A stretch of 53,327 nt of DNA from Bacteroidota bacterium (GTDB taxonomy: Bacteria > Bacteroidota > Bacteroidia > Bacteroidales > UBA4417). Location: positions 1 through 53,327 of the forward strand of contig JACAAZ010000025.1 in NCBI GenBank assembly GCA_013376995.1, in the 5' to 3' direction. Positions within the stretch are counted from its first letter, which is position 1; each line of letters begins with the position of its first letter. The notes below the pieces were generated by a model. That model made no database searches and was not told where the DNA came from. It saw nothing but the letters and a program-made list of their open reading frames with translations. Position numbers and translations under genes: made by a program. Shown here piece by piece: positions 1-8,809 of this stretch.

Positions 1-172
1 TAACCTTTGCACAGTGATTAAACACGCCTTTACACAGTTAAGTTAACACTCTCCAGGGGGATAAGGGGATAAGCTATTGAATGGCTATTGAATGGCTATT
101 GAATAACTATTGAATAACTATCGAATGACAATTGCCTGACCATTGAATGGCTATTGAATGACTATTGAATGA

Positions 173-188
173 TCCGTCAGCTGACGGA
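173..188. repeat. Palindrome copy 1 in the 11-bp array
   Basis: Perfect 16-bp inverted repeat TCCGTCAGCTGACGGA with no loop, flanked by TGAATGA on the left and AATGACCAT on the right. Confidence 0.9.
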
Positions 189-237
189 AATGACCATTGC
201 CTGACTATTGAATGACCATTGCCTGACCATTGAATGA

Positions 238-253
238 TCCGTCAGCTGACGGA
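238..253. repeat. Palindrome copy 2 in the 11-bp array
   Basis: Identical 16-bp palindrome, 65 bp after copy 1, in the same position inside an 11-bp unit. Confidence 0.9.
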
Positions 254-280
254 AATGACTATTGAATGACTATAGAATGA

Positions 281-296
281 TCCGTCAGCTGACGGA
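281..296. repeat. Palindrome copy 3 in the 11-bp array
   Basis: Identical 16-bp palindrome, 43 bp after copy 2, in the same position inside an 11-bp unit. Confidence 0.9.
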
Positions 297-345
297 AATG
301 ACCATTGAATGACCATTGAATAACCATTGAATAACCATTGAATGA

Positions 346-361
346 TCCGTCAGCTGACGGA
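346..361. repeat. Palindrome copy 4 in the 11-bp array
   Basis: Identical 16-bp palindrome, 65 bp after copy 3. The four start-to-start spacings are therefore 65, 43 and 65 bp, which differ by two 11-bp units. Confidence 0.9.
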
Positions 362-470
362 AATGGCTATTGAATGACTATTGAATGACCATTGCCTGAG
401 CATTGCCTGACCATTGCCTGACCATTTGCCAAAATTCCCCAATATGCAATAACTAACAACCAATAACCAA

Positions 471-485
471 TCCACCTGAGGCGGA
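471..485. repeat. Possible fifth, divergent palindrome cassette
   Basis: TCCACCTGAGGCGGA is a near-palindrome with one mismatched pair. It is followed by AATAACCAT, the same right flank as the four exact cassettes (AATGACCAT). It looks like a cassette with a different palindrome core in the degenerate tail of the array. This is an inference from flank similarity. Confidence 0.45.
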
Positions 486-546
486 AATAACCATTTCCCA
501 TCTAGATTTAACACCTCTTCATCTGCCTTCACAAACCCTAATCCTA

Positions 547-554
547 TACCTTTG
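547..554 (+). promoter_or_regulatory. Promoter -7 box of the mazG operon
   Basis: TACCTTTG matches the Bacteroidota -7 consensus TAnnTTTG and ends 14 bases before the mazG ATG. A matching TTTG -33 element is not obvious. Confidence 0.6.
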
Positions 555-568
555 CAAAAAATAAAACT

Positions 569-1339
569 ATGGACGAAAGGCTGACAGAATTTCAGAGATT
601 ATTGGATATTATGGATGAACTAAGGGCTAAATGTCCCTGGGACAAGGAGCAAACCTTTGAAAGCCTTCGCCACCTTACCATTGAGGAGACCTATGAATTA
701 TCCGATGCCATCCTTGAAAAAGACCTGGAGGAAATAAGTAAGGAACTTGGGGATCTGATGCTTCATATTGTCTTCTATGCAAAATTGGGAGAAGAGGCTA
801 ACAATTTCAATATTGCCAAGGTATTGAAAGGTATCAATGAAAAGCTGATTCGCAGGCATCCGCATATTTTTGGAGATGTTAAAGTCGCTAATTCAACAGA
901 TGTTAAGGATAACTGGGAGAGGATTAAACTGGAAGAAGGCCGTACTTCTGTGCTTGAAGGTGTGCCAATGTCGCTTCCTGCCATGGTGAAAGCATACAGG
1001 ATACAGGACAAGGCAAGAGGAGTAGGATTTGATTGGGAAAATGTTGGACAAGTCTGGGCTAAGGTCGAAGAGGAGATAGGGGAACTGAAATATGAGTTGG
1101 CTAATGAGAATACTGCTGAAAGACGTGAAGATGAATTTGGTGATTTGCTTTTTGCCCTGATCAACTACTCAAGATTCATAGATGTTAACCCTGAGACTGC
1201 CCTTGAACGTACCAACCGTAAGTTTATCAGGCGCTTTAAATACCTCGAGGTGGAAGCAGCTAAAGAAGGCCGGAAGCTGCATGAAATGACGCTGACAGAG
1301 ATGGATGCTATATGGAATAAGGCCAAAAGCCTTGAATAA
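569..1339 (+). CDS. mazG: MazG family nucleoside triphosphate pyrophosphohydrolase
   Basis: The 256-residue protein is a two-domain MazG that hydrolyses (d)NTPs to monophosphate and pyrophosphate, a cytosolic nucleotide-pool cleaning activity. The N-terminal domain shows the family metal site, EExxE at residues 39-43 and ExxD at 59-62 (ELGD). A second MazG repeat follows, with EEEIGEL near residue 170 and EDEFGDLL near residue 206. The early CPWDKEQT motif (22-29) is typical of bacterial MazG, and the length is normal. The ATG is placed by a TAnnTTTG box just upstream. The next gene begins 33 bp downstream on the same strand. Function is clear from the motifs; the preferred nucleotide cannot be read from the sequence. 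Confidence 0.95.
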   Translation: MDERLTEFQRLLDIMDELRAKCPWDKEQTFESLRHLTIEETYELSDAILEKDLEEISKELGDLMLHIVFYAKLGEEANNFNIAKVLKGINEKLIRRHPHIFGDVKVANSTDVKDNWERIKLEEGRTSVLEGVPMSLPAMVKAYRIQDKARGVGFDWENVGQVWAKVEEEIGELKYELANENTAERREDEFGDLLFALINYSRFIDVNPETALERTNRKFIRRFKYLEVEAAKEGRKLHEMTLTEMDAIWNKAKSLE

Positions 1340-1372
1340 TAGATAAATTCATACTCAATCTTTCAAACTGGC

Positions 1373-2374
1373 ATGAAAACAGCCTGGCTCATTTTATTGT
1401 CAATTTTATTATCCTTTGAGCTTTATGGGCAAAAAATTGTCCTGACTGGATTCGTTGGAGACGAACACAACTTTCCGGTTTCCTATGCGAGGATTCACAA
1501 TGCCCTGAATTTGCAGGAACATACTGCGACTGATTCCAGCGGGCATTTCCGACTGGAAATTGCAAGCGATACTATCCCTGTTCCCGTGCAGATCTACTCA
1601 CCCGATTATGAAACAAAAGTGATATCTGTCAGTACTTCCGGAGATATTACCGTTTACCTTGACCATAACCGGCCGGGAAACGGGGTAAATCAAAGGAATG
1701 ATATTTCCCAGAGGTACCTGGGGTATTCACAACATAAATTGACGCCGGTATTCCAAATTTCCTACGACTTTTTGAAGGTTGATTTTTCAGGGTATTCAGG
1801 CCTTTTGGATTCAACCAATATTGCACGTCTTGGTAAGGATGACCAGATAGAATATCAAATTGGAGGATTGCTGTCAAACTATTCATTTGGAATTGGTTTT
1901 GGCAGAAATGTCAGTAACTATCATAATCCTGGTGATTCTATTTTCAGGAAGTATTATAGTTCCCAAATAGGGCTGCACCTTGGCGCTCATTTTCCCATTG
2001 GTTCCCACTTTGTAGCTGGATTGGATGCCGGTTTTAAAAACTACAGGTACCGTATGGTCAATAAATTCCAATTGGAGGATCAAACACTCACCTCTTACTT
2101 GAAACATCCTGAACTTGATATCCGTTTCAACCAACCTGTTGTTAATTCTTGCATTGAATTCATTTACCGGACCGATTTGCCAGTTGATGAAACATTTATG
2201 GATTTTACTATCGGGGGTTACTTCGGAATTGAGAGTTACTTGTCAAAGCAAACATATATCTATTCCAGGAATGATCGCCTCTTCTCTGATAGCAATGTAC
2301 GACTCCCGAAGTTCATATATGGAATCCGGATAGGTTTGCTTATAAAGAATGACATTTATGGAGGTCAAAATTAA
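1373..2374 (+). CDS. Outer-membrane beta-barrel protein with a CarboxypepD-like N-terminal domain (function unknown)
   Basis: A 333-residue exported protein. The first about 20 residues form a signal peptide ending in LYGQ. Residues about 24-95 resemble the carboxypeptidase regulatory-like fold that begins many Bacteroidota envelope proteins (TGFVGDEHNFPVSYARIHN, then TDSSGHFRLEI). The remainder is rich in alternating hydrophobic and aromatic strands with short polar turns, as in an outer-membrane barrel. It lacks a TonB box or plug that would make it a TonB-dependent receptor. It lies between mazG and the PAP2 gene with short gaps and probably shares their transcript. No specific family is recognised, so the role is open. 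Confidence 0.7.
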   Translation: MKTAWLILLSILLSFELYGQKIVLTGFVGDEHNFPVSYARIHNALNLQEHTATDSSGHFRLEIASDTIPVPVQIYSPDYETKVISVSTSGDITVYLDHNRPGNGVNQRNDISQRYLGYSQHKLTPVFQISYDFLKVDFSGYSGLLDSTNIARLGKDDQIEYQIGGLLSNYSFGIGFGRNVSNYHNPGDSIFRKYYSSQIGLHLGAHFPIGSHFVAGLDAGFKNYRYRMVNKFQLEDQTLTSYLKHPELDIRFNQPVVNSCIEFIYRTDLPVDETFMDFTIGGYFGIESYLSKQTYIYSRNDRLFSDSNVRLPKFIYGIRIGLLIKNDIYGGQN

Positions 2375-2415
2375 AATCAATATTTCGTAGTCGAATCCGG
2401 TTAAACATATTCAAA

Positions 2416-3228
2416 TTGAGAAGGACCCTGTTAATAATACTTCTTTTTATCCACGGTTTTCTTGACGCCCAGGCTCAGGATTCGATAGAGTATGTCCATA
2501 GCCGGATCACTCCAGCCTATATCGGTTCTTATTTTTCAGATTCTTACAAACTAGTTGCTTCACCATGTAAATGGAGCAGCAGTAAATGGATTGGTGCCGG
2601 TTCAGTGCTGGCAACCGGGGTACTGTTATACACCCAGGATGTCAGGATCAGGAATTGGGTGATGACAAAACAGAATGCTCACCTTGACAAGTTTGCAAAA
2701 TATGGACTGGAGCCATGGGGGAGTGGTTTATATTCCTTTCCATTAATAGGCGGGATGTATATTGCAGGTAGACTGGCAGGAAACATACGTACGTCCGCTA
2801 CAGCTCTCACAGCTGCGAAGTCAGCGGCCATATCAGGCGTACTGGTATTGATTCTCAAACAGTTTGCTCACCGGTATCGACCTTACCAGGATAGTCCTGC
2901 CAATTCAAAAAAATGGGATGGACCTTTAAGTGATTTTCATTACGCAAGTTTCCCTTCTGGTCATTCTGCTCTTGTTTTTTCAGTTGCGACTGTACTGGCT
3001 TCTGAATATTGGGAGACAAAGTGGGTGCCTCTGGTTTCCTATACAATCGCTGCTGCAACGGCTCTATCCAGGGTTTATAATGACAAGCACTGGTCAAGCG
3101 ATATCCTTATAGGTTCAGCTATAGGTTATGCCTGCGGGAAAATGCTCTGGAAGCAGAACCGAAAAATCCTTCTGAGTTCTTCAATTTCAGGAAGTTCAAC
3201 ACAATTGAATCTTCAATACACCTTCTAG
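2416..3228 (+). CDS. PAP2 superfamily phosphatase, exported
   Basis: A 270-residue membrane-associated acid phosphatase of the PAP2 type, a family that dephosphorylates lipid phosphates such as undecaprenyl pyrophosphate or phosphatidylglycerol phosphate. All three family motifs are present: KX6RP at residues 148-156, PSGH at 180-183, and SRX5HX3D at 218-229 with R219, H225 and D229. A signal-like N-terminus ending in AQAQ precedes the domain, and hydrophobic segments near 59-73, 105-120, 133-148 and 185-215 fit membrane helices. The chosen start is TTG, since it gives a positively charged signal peptide. The substrate is not deducible; undecaprenyl pyrophosphate recycling and lipid A modification are both possible. 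Confidence 0.88.
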   Translation: MRRTLLIILLFIHGFLDAQAQDSIEYVHSRITPAYIGSYFSDSYKLVASPCKWSSSKWIGAGSVLATGVLLYTQDVRIRNWVMTKQNAHLDKFAKYGLEPWGSGLYSFPLIGGMYIAGRLAGNIRTSATALTAAKSAAISGVLVLILKQFAHRYRPYQDSPANSKKWDGPLSDFHYASFPSGHSALVFSVATVLASEYWETKWVPLVSYTIAAATALSRVYNDKHWSSDILIGSAIGYACGKMLWKQNRKILLSSSISGSSTQLNLQYTF

Positions 3229-3248
3229 CATCGGCAATTTAGGAGCAT

Positions 3249-3271
3249 AAAAAAAGCCGGGATTAACCGGC
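3249..3271 (-). terminator. Rho-independent terminator of the peroxiredoxin gene
   Basis: Read on the minus strand, a GCCGG/CCGGC stem with a six-base loop (stem bases 3256-3271) is followed by seven T. It lies 23 bp past the peroxiredoxin stop. The upstream plus-strand gene converges on it and may share it, though its T run there is short. Confidence 0.8.
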
Positions 3272-3293
3272 CTTTTCTGTTTTCTGGAAGAGA

Positions 3294-3929
3294 TTAGTGT
3301 TTGCTTAGGTAAGAAGCAACTCCGGCTGCATCAGCTTTCATTCCTTCGTCGCCTTTATGCCAGTTGGCGGGGCAAACTTCTCCGTTTTCTTCGTTGAACT
3401 GAAGTGCATCAACCATCCGGATGGCTTCGTCAATGCTACGGCCAAGTGGAAGGTCATTTACAACCTGGTGACGAACTACACCCTGCTTGTCAATCAGGAA
3501 TAACCCGCGGTATGCAAGAGGATCACCGGTAAATTCAACGTAGTCATCATCTTCGTTATATTCCCATTCACCTGCAAGTACGTCATAATTTTCAGCAATG
3601 GTCTTTGAGAGGTCGGAAACCAGTGGATAGGTTACACCTTTGATACCACCATTTTTCTTCTCTGTATTGAGCCATGCCCAATGTGAATGCTTGCTGTCAA
3701 CAGAACATCCTACAACAACTGTGTTACGTTTTTCAAACTCAGTGAGTTTTTCCTGGAAAGCCAGGATTTCTGTCGGGCAAACAAAAGTAAAATCAAGTGG
3801 GTAAAAGAAGAAAATTACGTACTTCTTGCCGATATATTGGGCTAGAGAGAATTTTTCAACAAATTCGCCGCCGTTGATAACAGCGTCGGCTTCAAAAAGT
3901 GGGGCTTTTCTGCCTACTAATACTGCCAT
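3294..3929 (-). CDS. Typical 2-Cys peroxiredoxin (AhpC/Prx1 type)
   Basis: A 211-residue cytosolic thiol peroxidase that reduces hydrogen peroxide and organic hydroperoxides. The peroxidatic cysteine C51 lies in FTFVCPTE, and the resolving cysteine C186 in GEVCPANW. The GGxG-like loop (NGGIKG, about residues 93-98) and the C-terminal extension mark the typical 2-Cys class rather than 1-Cys or BCP types. It stands alone, with its own TAnnTTTG box upstream and a hairpin terminator downstream. The electron donor (thioredoxin or AhpF) is not encoded nearby. Whether to name it ahpC or prx cannot be settled from the sequence. Confidence 0.95.
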   Translation of the reverse strand: MAVLVGRKAPLFEADAVINGGEFVEKFSLAQYIGKKYVIFFFYPLDFTFVCPTEILAFQEKLTEFEKRNTVVVGCSVDSKHSHWAWLNTEKKNGGIKGVTYPLVSDLSKTIAENYDVLAGEWEYNEDDDYVEFTGDPLAYRGLFLIDKQGVVRHQVVNDLPLGRSIDEAIRMVDALQFNEENGEVCPANWHKGDEGMKADAAGVASYLSKH

Positions 3930-3964
3930 TTTTTTTCTGTTTTAAGTGATTATTTATTTTTTTG

Positions 3965-3972
3965 CAAATATA
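3965..3972 (-). promoter_or_regulatory. Promoter -7 box of the peroxiredoxin gene
   Basis: On the minus strand the bases read TATATTTG, a perfect TAnnTTTG, 35 bases before the peroxiredoxin ATG. Confidence 0.65.
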
Positions 3973-4158
3973 GATCAAATTGAGAAGTCGATCATGTATG
4001 AATGTAACTATACAAGCTATATTTTGTTCAATCAAAACGTTGAACGGTTAAACGCTATTATGACAGTGCATTTGCCAGTATTATTATTTTCCTCATACAA
4101 ATTGAATGGAATCAGTAAATTCGTTAAACGGAACCATAATTAATTGTTTGAATTTGTC

Positions 4159-7100
4159 ATGGCTGGACTCAACATTCACAAGATTTCCCTATTCCTGCTG
4201 CTGCTAATTGCTAAGGCTGCTCTTGCACAAATGGATGTGCCTGTTTTTGGACATATCAATGTGCTGAATGGGTATCAAAAAGAAATTAGTGGGGAGAATA
4301 TCAATTATTATTCCGCACTTCCTGATGTGGCAAACTCAGCGCTTCTTACCCGCTGTATTGATAGTTCCTATGCTATTGAATGGGAGACGGAGCCTGTTCC
4401 TTCGCGTGTCAAAGGCAAATTTCTATATTTCGGCTGGGTTGCCGCTTATTCTACAAAGACATCCACCGGGAACCGCAATTTTGATCTTTATATAAATGGT
4501 AATAAAGTAATAACATTTACAACCTTAAAGGACCTGGATACTGCTTTTTGGTCTCAACGAGGTCGCAACGGGGAAGAACTTGTCTTTGAACGGATCAGAA
4601 CCGATGCAGTAGGGGATGCCCATGGATTCATGTACCTAAAAATGCCTTCATCTTCGCTAAGGAAAGGCAAGCCTTTGAAACTTAAAGTAATAGGGGAACC
4701 TTCAGGAAGTCGTGATTGGTATATGACATTCAAGTATGCACCTACTGAATCTCTGTCATTTACACCTCAATCGCTGCTAACAATCGACAATAAACAACCG
4801 GTTCAGCTCCTTTCAACATATTTCGGAAGTGAAGCAATACTGCATATTAAAACTGAAAACGGCATTGACTCAACCTTCACAGTCAGGAAGGGCGAAAATA
4901 CTTTCAGTATTTTGTTGCCTGCTGTTATCAGGCCAACCACCTTACAAATGAAAGCAAGGCTTAATAAAGAGCACTGGCATTCCTATCCTGTTGAATTAAA
5001 ACCGGTTATCTTCAGGCAGATCCACCTTATCCATCATGCACATTATGATGTTGGATATTCGAATCTGCAGGAAGAAGTTGAGAAAATCCACAATCGCAAC
5101 ATTTCCAATGCCCTGCGGTACATTGAGCAAACCCGCAACCTTCCTGCTGAAGCCAGGTTCAAATGGAATATTGAAACCACATTTGCGATTGATAATTTCC
5201 TGAAAGTGGCCAGCCCTAATGAGAAATTGCGACTTTTCAAAGCAATTAAGGATGGATCTATTGGTGTCGGGTCTTTATACGCTAATATCCTGACCGGGCT
5301 CTGTCAGCCGGATGAGCTCCTGAAAATTACAGGGTTTGCAAGGCGATTGGAGAAGGAGAACGGAATTGTTTTACCGGCAGTAATGATGAGTGATATTCCA
5401 GGCTTAACCTGGTCTGCCATAGCTGCACTTGCTGAGTCGGGGATACGTTATTTCAGTGATGGCCCCAACTACACCGGTTCCATACCCTATGGAGGTGACC
5501 GTGTTGGGAATTCCAATAATCACTGGGTAGATAAGCCCTTTTGGTGGATTACGCCTTCAGGTGACAAAAAGATACTTTTCTGGATGGCCGGAAAGGGATA
5601 TTCTTCCTGGCATGGATTCAAAGCCGGTGAAATTAACAGTGATAAGGGCAGGAACAGGATTGCTTCATACATGGCAGAACTGGATGCTGAAGGCTATCCC
5701 TATGAGATGGTTCAATGGAGGTATAACATTGTTTCCGATAATGGCCCCACGGACAGCCTGGTATCCAACTTTATTTTCGACTGGAACAATAAGTACAAGT
5801 CGCCAAAGATTATCCTCAATACAGTTGAGAATATGTTCCGGGAATTTGAAAAGCGTTACGGTGACAATTTACCTGAGTTTAAAGGTGATATGACACCCTA
5901 TTGGGAAGATGGTGCATATTCAACTACCAGGGAAACTGCCCTGAACCATGATAACAGTTGTAAACTTACGGCCCTTGGAACCCTGTTTTCACTAGCAGAC
6001 CCATCAGCTTATGACCCGGAGATTTTTGATTTATCATGGAAGTCTGTCCTCCTTTGGGATGAGCATACCTGGGGAGCATATAACAGTATCTCTGATCCCG
6101 ATATTCCTTTCGTAACGGAGCAATGGAGATTCAAACAGCAGTATGCCCTCCGGGCGGATTCGCTGGTTAGAGTTCTCGGGGAAAGCCTCCGTAGGAATGC
6201 CGGTCATGAACAGGTCCTTAAGTTTGATGTTTACAATACTTTGTCATGGGATAGAAAGGATATAATCTACCTTTCTCCGGACCAGGCCAAAGGTGCGGGA
6301 AGTGTAAGAGATGAGTCCGGAAAGCTTCTTCCTTTTCAGAGGCTGGCAGATGGAAGAGTCGCCATTGAATTGGAAGTGCCGGCACTGGATTTTACACAAT
6401 TGACCCTTATCCTAGATTCAACCATGCGGAATGCCCATCCTTTTGTTTTGCCTACTGGGAGGATCAGGAATGATCATACCCAGCTGCAGATTAATAAGTC
6501 AACGGGCAGTATCGCAAGTATCATCTGTAAGCCCGGGAACATCCAGCTCATTGATACCAGCCACTATTCAGGGGCAAATGAATACCTCTATGTGCCTGGC
6601 AGGGATCCTTCGAAAGCAAAAGCTGTTTCAGAGATTCTTTCCATTAGCCAGGAATCAGGGCCTGTTTTAAATTCAATTGAAATCAGGTCCCTGGCGCCAG
6701 GTAGCCATTCTCTTGATAGTGAGATCCGCCTTTTTAAGGATATCGACAGGATTGAAATTACTAATACCATTGATAAGATAGCTATCCGCGACAAGGAATC
6801 CGTTCATTTTGTTTTTCCGTTTTCCCTCAGGCAGGCAAAGCAAAGATTTAATACGGGATGGGGCGGGATTTTTGAACCCGGGATCAACCAACTTGAAGGT
6901 TCCAACCAGGATTTCTATTCAGTACAACAATGGTGCGATATCTCAAACTCGAAACAAGGTGTATCATTGCTTTTGAAAGAATCCTGCCTGGTCGAACCTG
7001 GTTCAATGCTGGACGAACGGACCGGGAAATATGGGGTTAAATCGTGGAAGGTCAAGGCAGATACCACTCCGACGATCATCTCCTATGTGATGAACAATTA

Positions 7101-7500
7101 CTGGCATACCAATTATAAAGCTGACCAGGAAGGGACAGTAAGCATGAATTATGCATTGGTGCCACATGCGGAATTTGATCAGCCTGTTGTTCAAAAACAA
7201 GGAATGGAATACAACCAACCACTGATCGTTTTGCCTGCTGCGAAAGAACATGCGAAAGGAGCTTTGTTTACAATGGATCAACCTTCAATTGTTATTACCT
7301 CCATTCTCCCGCAAGGAACCGGTTTCGAACTCGAATTGTTCAACATTTCTGATGCTCCCTGTGCTGGCAAGTTTCAATGGAAGAGGTTTCAGCCAACGGG
7401 CATGGAAATACTTAAACCTGATCGTTCTGAAGAAAAGATTGATCCTAAGGCAGTTTTACTTTTCCCTGCTTATGGAATAAAGAAAGTGAAAATATGGTGA
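4159..7500 (+). CDS. Secreted GH38-like glycoside hydrolase (alpha-mannosidase-like)
   Basis: A very large (about 1113 residues) exported protein related to glycoside hydrolase family 38. The ATG at 4159 is preferred over an in-frame TTG 15 bases upstream because it starts a clean signal peptide (hydrophobic core, then AALAQ). After about 280 residues of beta-rich N-terminal domain, the catalytic domain opens with HHAHYDVGY, where H295 and D297 match the GH38 metal-binding HxD. D412 in SDIPGLTW is the candidate nucleophile. The C-terminal 400 residues are beta-sandwich-like, as in GH38. Neighbours give no polysaccharide-utilisation context (no SusC/SusD), so the substrate is unknown; alpha-mannosides are the family default. 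Confidence 0.8.
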   Translation: MAGLNIHKISLFLLLLIAKAALAQMDVPVFGHINVLNGYQKEISGENINYYSALPDVANSALLTRCIDSSYAIEWETEPVPSRVKGKFLYFGWVAAYSTKTSTGNRNFDLYINGNKVITFTTLKDLDTAFWSQRGRNGEELVFERIRTDAVGDAHGFMYLKMPSSSLRKGKPLKLKVIGEPSGSRDWYMTFKYAPTESLSFTPQSLLTIDNKQPVQLLSTYFGSEAILHIKTENGIDSTFTVRKGENTFSILLPAVIRPTTLQMKARLNKEHWHSYPVELKPVIFRQIHLIHHAHYDVGYSNLQEEVEKIHNRNISNALRYIEQTRNLPAEARFKWNIETTFAIDNFLKVASPNEKLRLFKAIKDGSIGVGSLYANILTGLCQPDELLKITGFARRLEKENGIVLPAVMMSDIPGLTWSAIAALAESGIRYFSDGPNYTGSIPYGGDRVGNSNNHWVDKPFWWITPSGDKKILFWMAGKGYSSWHGFKAGEINSDKGRNRIASYMAELDAEGYPYEMVQWRYNIVSDNGPTDSLVSNFIFDWNNKYKSPKIILNTVENMFREFEKRYGDNLPEFKGDMTPYWEDGAYSTTRETALNHDNSCKLTALGTLFSLADPSAYDPEIFDLSWKSVLLWDEHTWGAYNSISDPDIPFVTEQWRFKQQYALRADSLVRVLGESLRRNAGHEQVLKFDVYNTLSWDRKDIIYLSPDQAKGAGSVRDESGKLLPFQRLADGRVAIELEVPALDFTQLTLILDSTMRNAHPFVLPTGRIRNDHTQLQINKSTGSIASIICKPGNIQLIDTSHYSGANEYLYVPGRDPSKAKAVSEILSISQESGPVLNSIEIRSLAPGSHSLDSEIRLFKDIDRIEITNTIDKIAIRDKESVHFVFPFSLRQAKQRFNTGWGGIFEPGINQLEGSNQDFYSVQQWCDISNSKQGVSLLLKESCLVEPGSMLDERTGKYGVKSWKVKADTTPTIISYVMNNYWHTNYKADQEGTVSMNYALVPHAEFDQPVVQKQGMEYNQPLIVLPAAKEHAKGALFTMDQPSIVITSILPQGTGFELELFNISDAPCAGKFQWKRFQPTGMEILKPDRSEEKIDPKAVLLFPAYGIKKVKIW

Positions 7501-7542
7501 TATTGCCTGGGGAATATTATGCTTGAAGGATTTATATAAAGC

Positions 7543-8736
7543 TTACTTATGCTTTTCCTTTACATTGACGTTGCTGTTTAACAGATCCCTGGAATCAGAA
7601 ATGAAGGTTTTGAAATCAGGCATTGAGTTCCGGTCAACCAGGATGCTGTCATTTTCATAAGTGTCGACCGGAAGTATGTAGTATTGCCTTTTTCCGTAAC
7701 GAATGGGATTATAGACCCAGGTTAATTGATACGAAGCATCTTCAATCGTTGTTTCTCCATTCATTTTTTGCAGGGTAATCCCGATCATTGCTCCCCCATC
7801 CGTATAGCGCTTACGTTGGTTGGAAACAGAATTTCCCAGCGACCAGGCTACAAGCTTTTCCCTGCCCAGGCTGTCATTCTTTATCCATTCCATACGCTGG
7901 AGCACATGCGGATGAGAACCTATGATAATATCAGCGCCATGTCCGAAACAGAAGCCTGCAAACTCTTTTTGGTAAGCATTTGGCTCACGCTGGTATTCAT
8001 CCCCCCAGTGCATAAAAATGATGATCTTATCAGGTTTGGATTTCTTAGCCATTTCCAGGTCCCTTTCTATTCCGGGCTTATCGATGAGGCTGACGATATT
8101 TCCTTCAGGCACTGGAATGCCGTTGGTGCCAAAAGTGTAATTGAGCAAGGCTAGACTTATTCCATTCCGCTGAAGGATCATCGGGTTTTGATCCCTGAAT
8201 TCTTTGGCATTTCGGTAAGTTCCAAGGTGTTTCAGCCCAAGGCTGTCGAGAATTTCAATAGTTCTTTCAATGCCTGTTTTACCCCTGTCGCAGCAATGAT
8301 TATTGGCTGTGCCAACAATGTCAATTCCAGCATGAAGCATACCTGTTACCAATTCATCCGGTGAACTGAAGGCCGGATATCCTGAGTAGGGTTTCCCTGC
8401 CAATGTAGTTTCAAGGTTTGCGATTGCAATGTCATACCCTGAAATAAAAGGGCTTATGTATTGAAAAGTAGAATCATAGGTGTAAGCTTTCAAACTGTCA
8501 TTCCAGGCGGCATCAACCTGAGGCATATGTTGCATGATGTCGCCTATAAAGAGCAGGCTGACTTCCGTTTTGCTCTGTTGTCCTGAACCGGGATGAGACT
8601 CATCATGAATGGAACCTGGTTTTGAGAGAAGAAGCAGGGTGATAGGCGTAACAAGAAGTGCAGGGCTAATGGAAAGGAATGCAATTTTCTTCATCAGGGT
8701 GGTGAATATTGAACGTATGCGATTCCAGTATCTCAT
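7543..8736 (-). CDS. CapA family protein (metallophosphoesterase-like)
   Basis: A 397-residue protein of the CapA/PgsA family, named after a poly-gamma-glutamate capsule protein but mostly uncharacterised, with a calcineurin-like metal-binding fold. Visible motifs are LLFIGDIMQH (first metal aspartate), GTANNHCCDRGKTG (the NNH motif), MHWGDEY, and GSHPHVLQ near the C-terminal third. An N-terminal hydrophobic segment anchors or exports it. An internal ATG 14 codons in (8694) would start directly at MKKIAFLS and is a good alternative start. There is no capBC partner nearby, so a poly-gamma-glutamate role is not supported; an envelope phosphoesterase is the safer reading. Confidence 0.85.
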   Translation of the reverse strand: MRYWNRIRSIFTTLMKKIAFLSISPALLVTPITLLLLSKPGSIHDESHPGSGQQSKTEVSLLFIGDIMQHMPQVDAAWNDSLKAYTYDSTFQYISPFISGYDIAIANLETTLAGKPYSGYPAFSSPDELVTGMLHAGIDIVGTANNHCCDRGKTGIERTIEILDSLGLKHLGTYRNAKEFRDQNPMILQRNGISLALLNYTFGTNGIPVPEGNIVSLIDKPGIERDLEMAKKSKPDKIIIFMHWGDEYQREPNAYQKEFAGFCFGHGADIIIGSHPHVLQRMEWIKNDSLGREKLVAWSLGNSVSNQRKRYTDGGAMIGITLQKMNGETTIEDASYQLTWVYNPIRYGKRQYYILPVDTYENDSILVDRNSMPDFKTFISDSRDLLNSNVNVKEKHK

Positions 8737-8809
8737 ATTATTGGGGAAAGTTATGCTGATGCTGCCAGTTTTTTTTGCCGGCAGGAGGACAGTTTGATGA
8801 AGAATGAAA

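Larger units (their letters stand above)
74..425. repeat. 11-bp tandem repeat array interrupted by palindromic cassettes
   Basis: The stretch is built from an 11-bp unit, TGAATGACYAT, with variants such as TGAATGGCTAT, TGAATAACYAT and TGCCTGACCAT, repeated head to tail about 25 times. Four units are split after TGAA by an identical 21-bp cassette that contains the perfect 16-bp palindrome TCCGTCAGCTGACGGA. No open frame runs through it with a credible protein. It ends about 145 bp before mazG. The left 73 bases of the window hold no recognisable gene. Function is unknown; a low-complexity intergenic repeat, a protein-binding array, or a structured RNA are all possible. Confidence 0.9.

Noticed and set aside
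74-425. Possible CRISPR array
   Set aside because: Units are 11 bp and contiguous, with no unique spacers of constant length, and there are no cas genes.
350-532. Short minus-strand frame through the repeat array
   Set aside because: It runs across the 11-bp repeats and the degenerate tail, with no signal, motif or promoter; the composition reflects the repeat.
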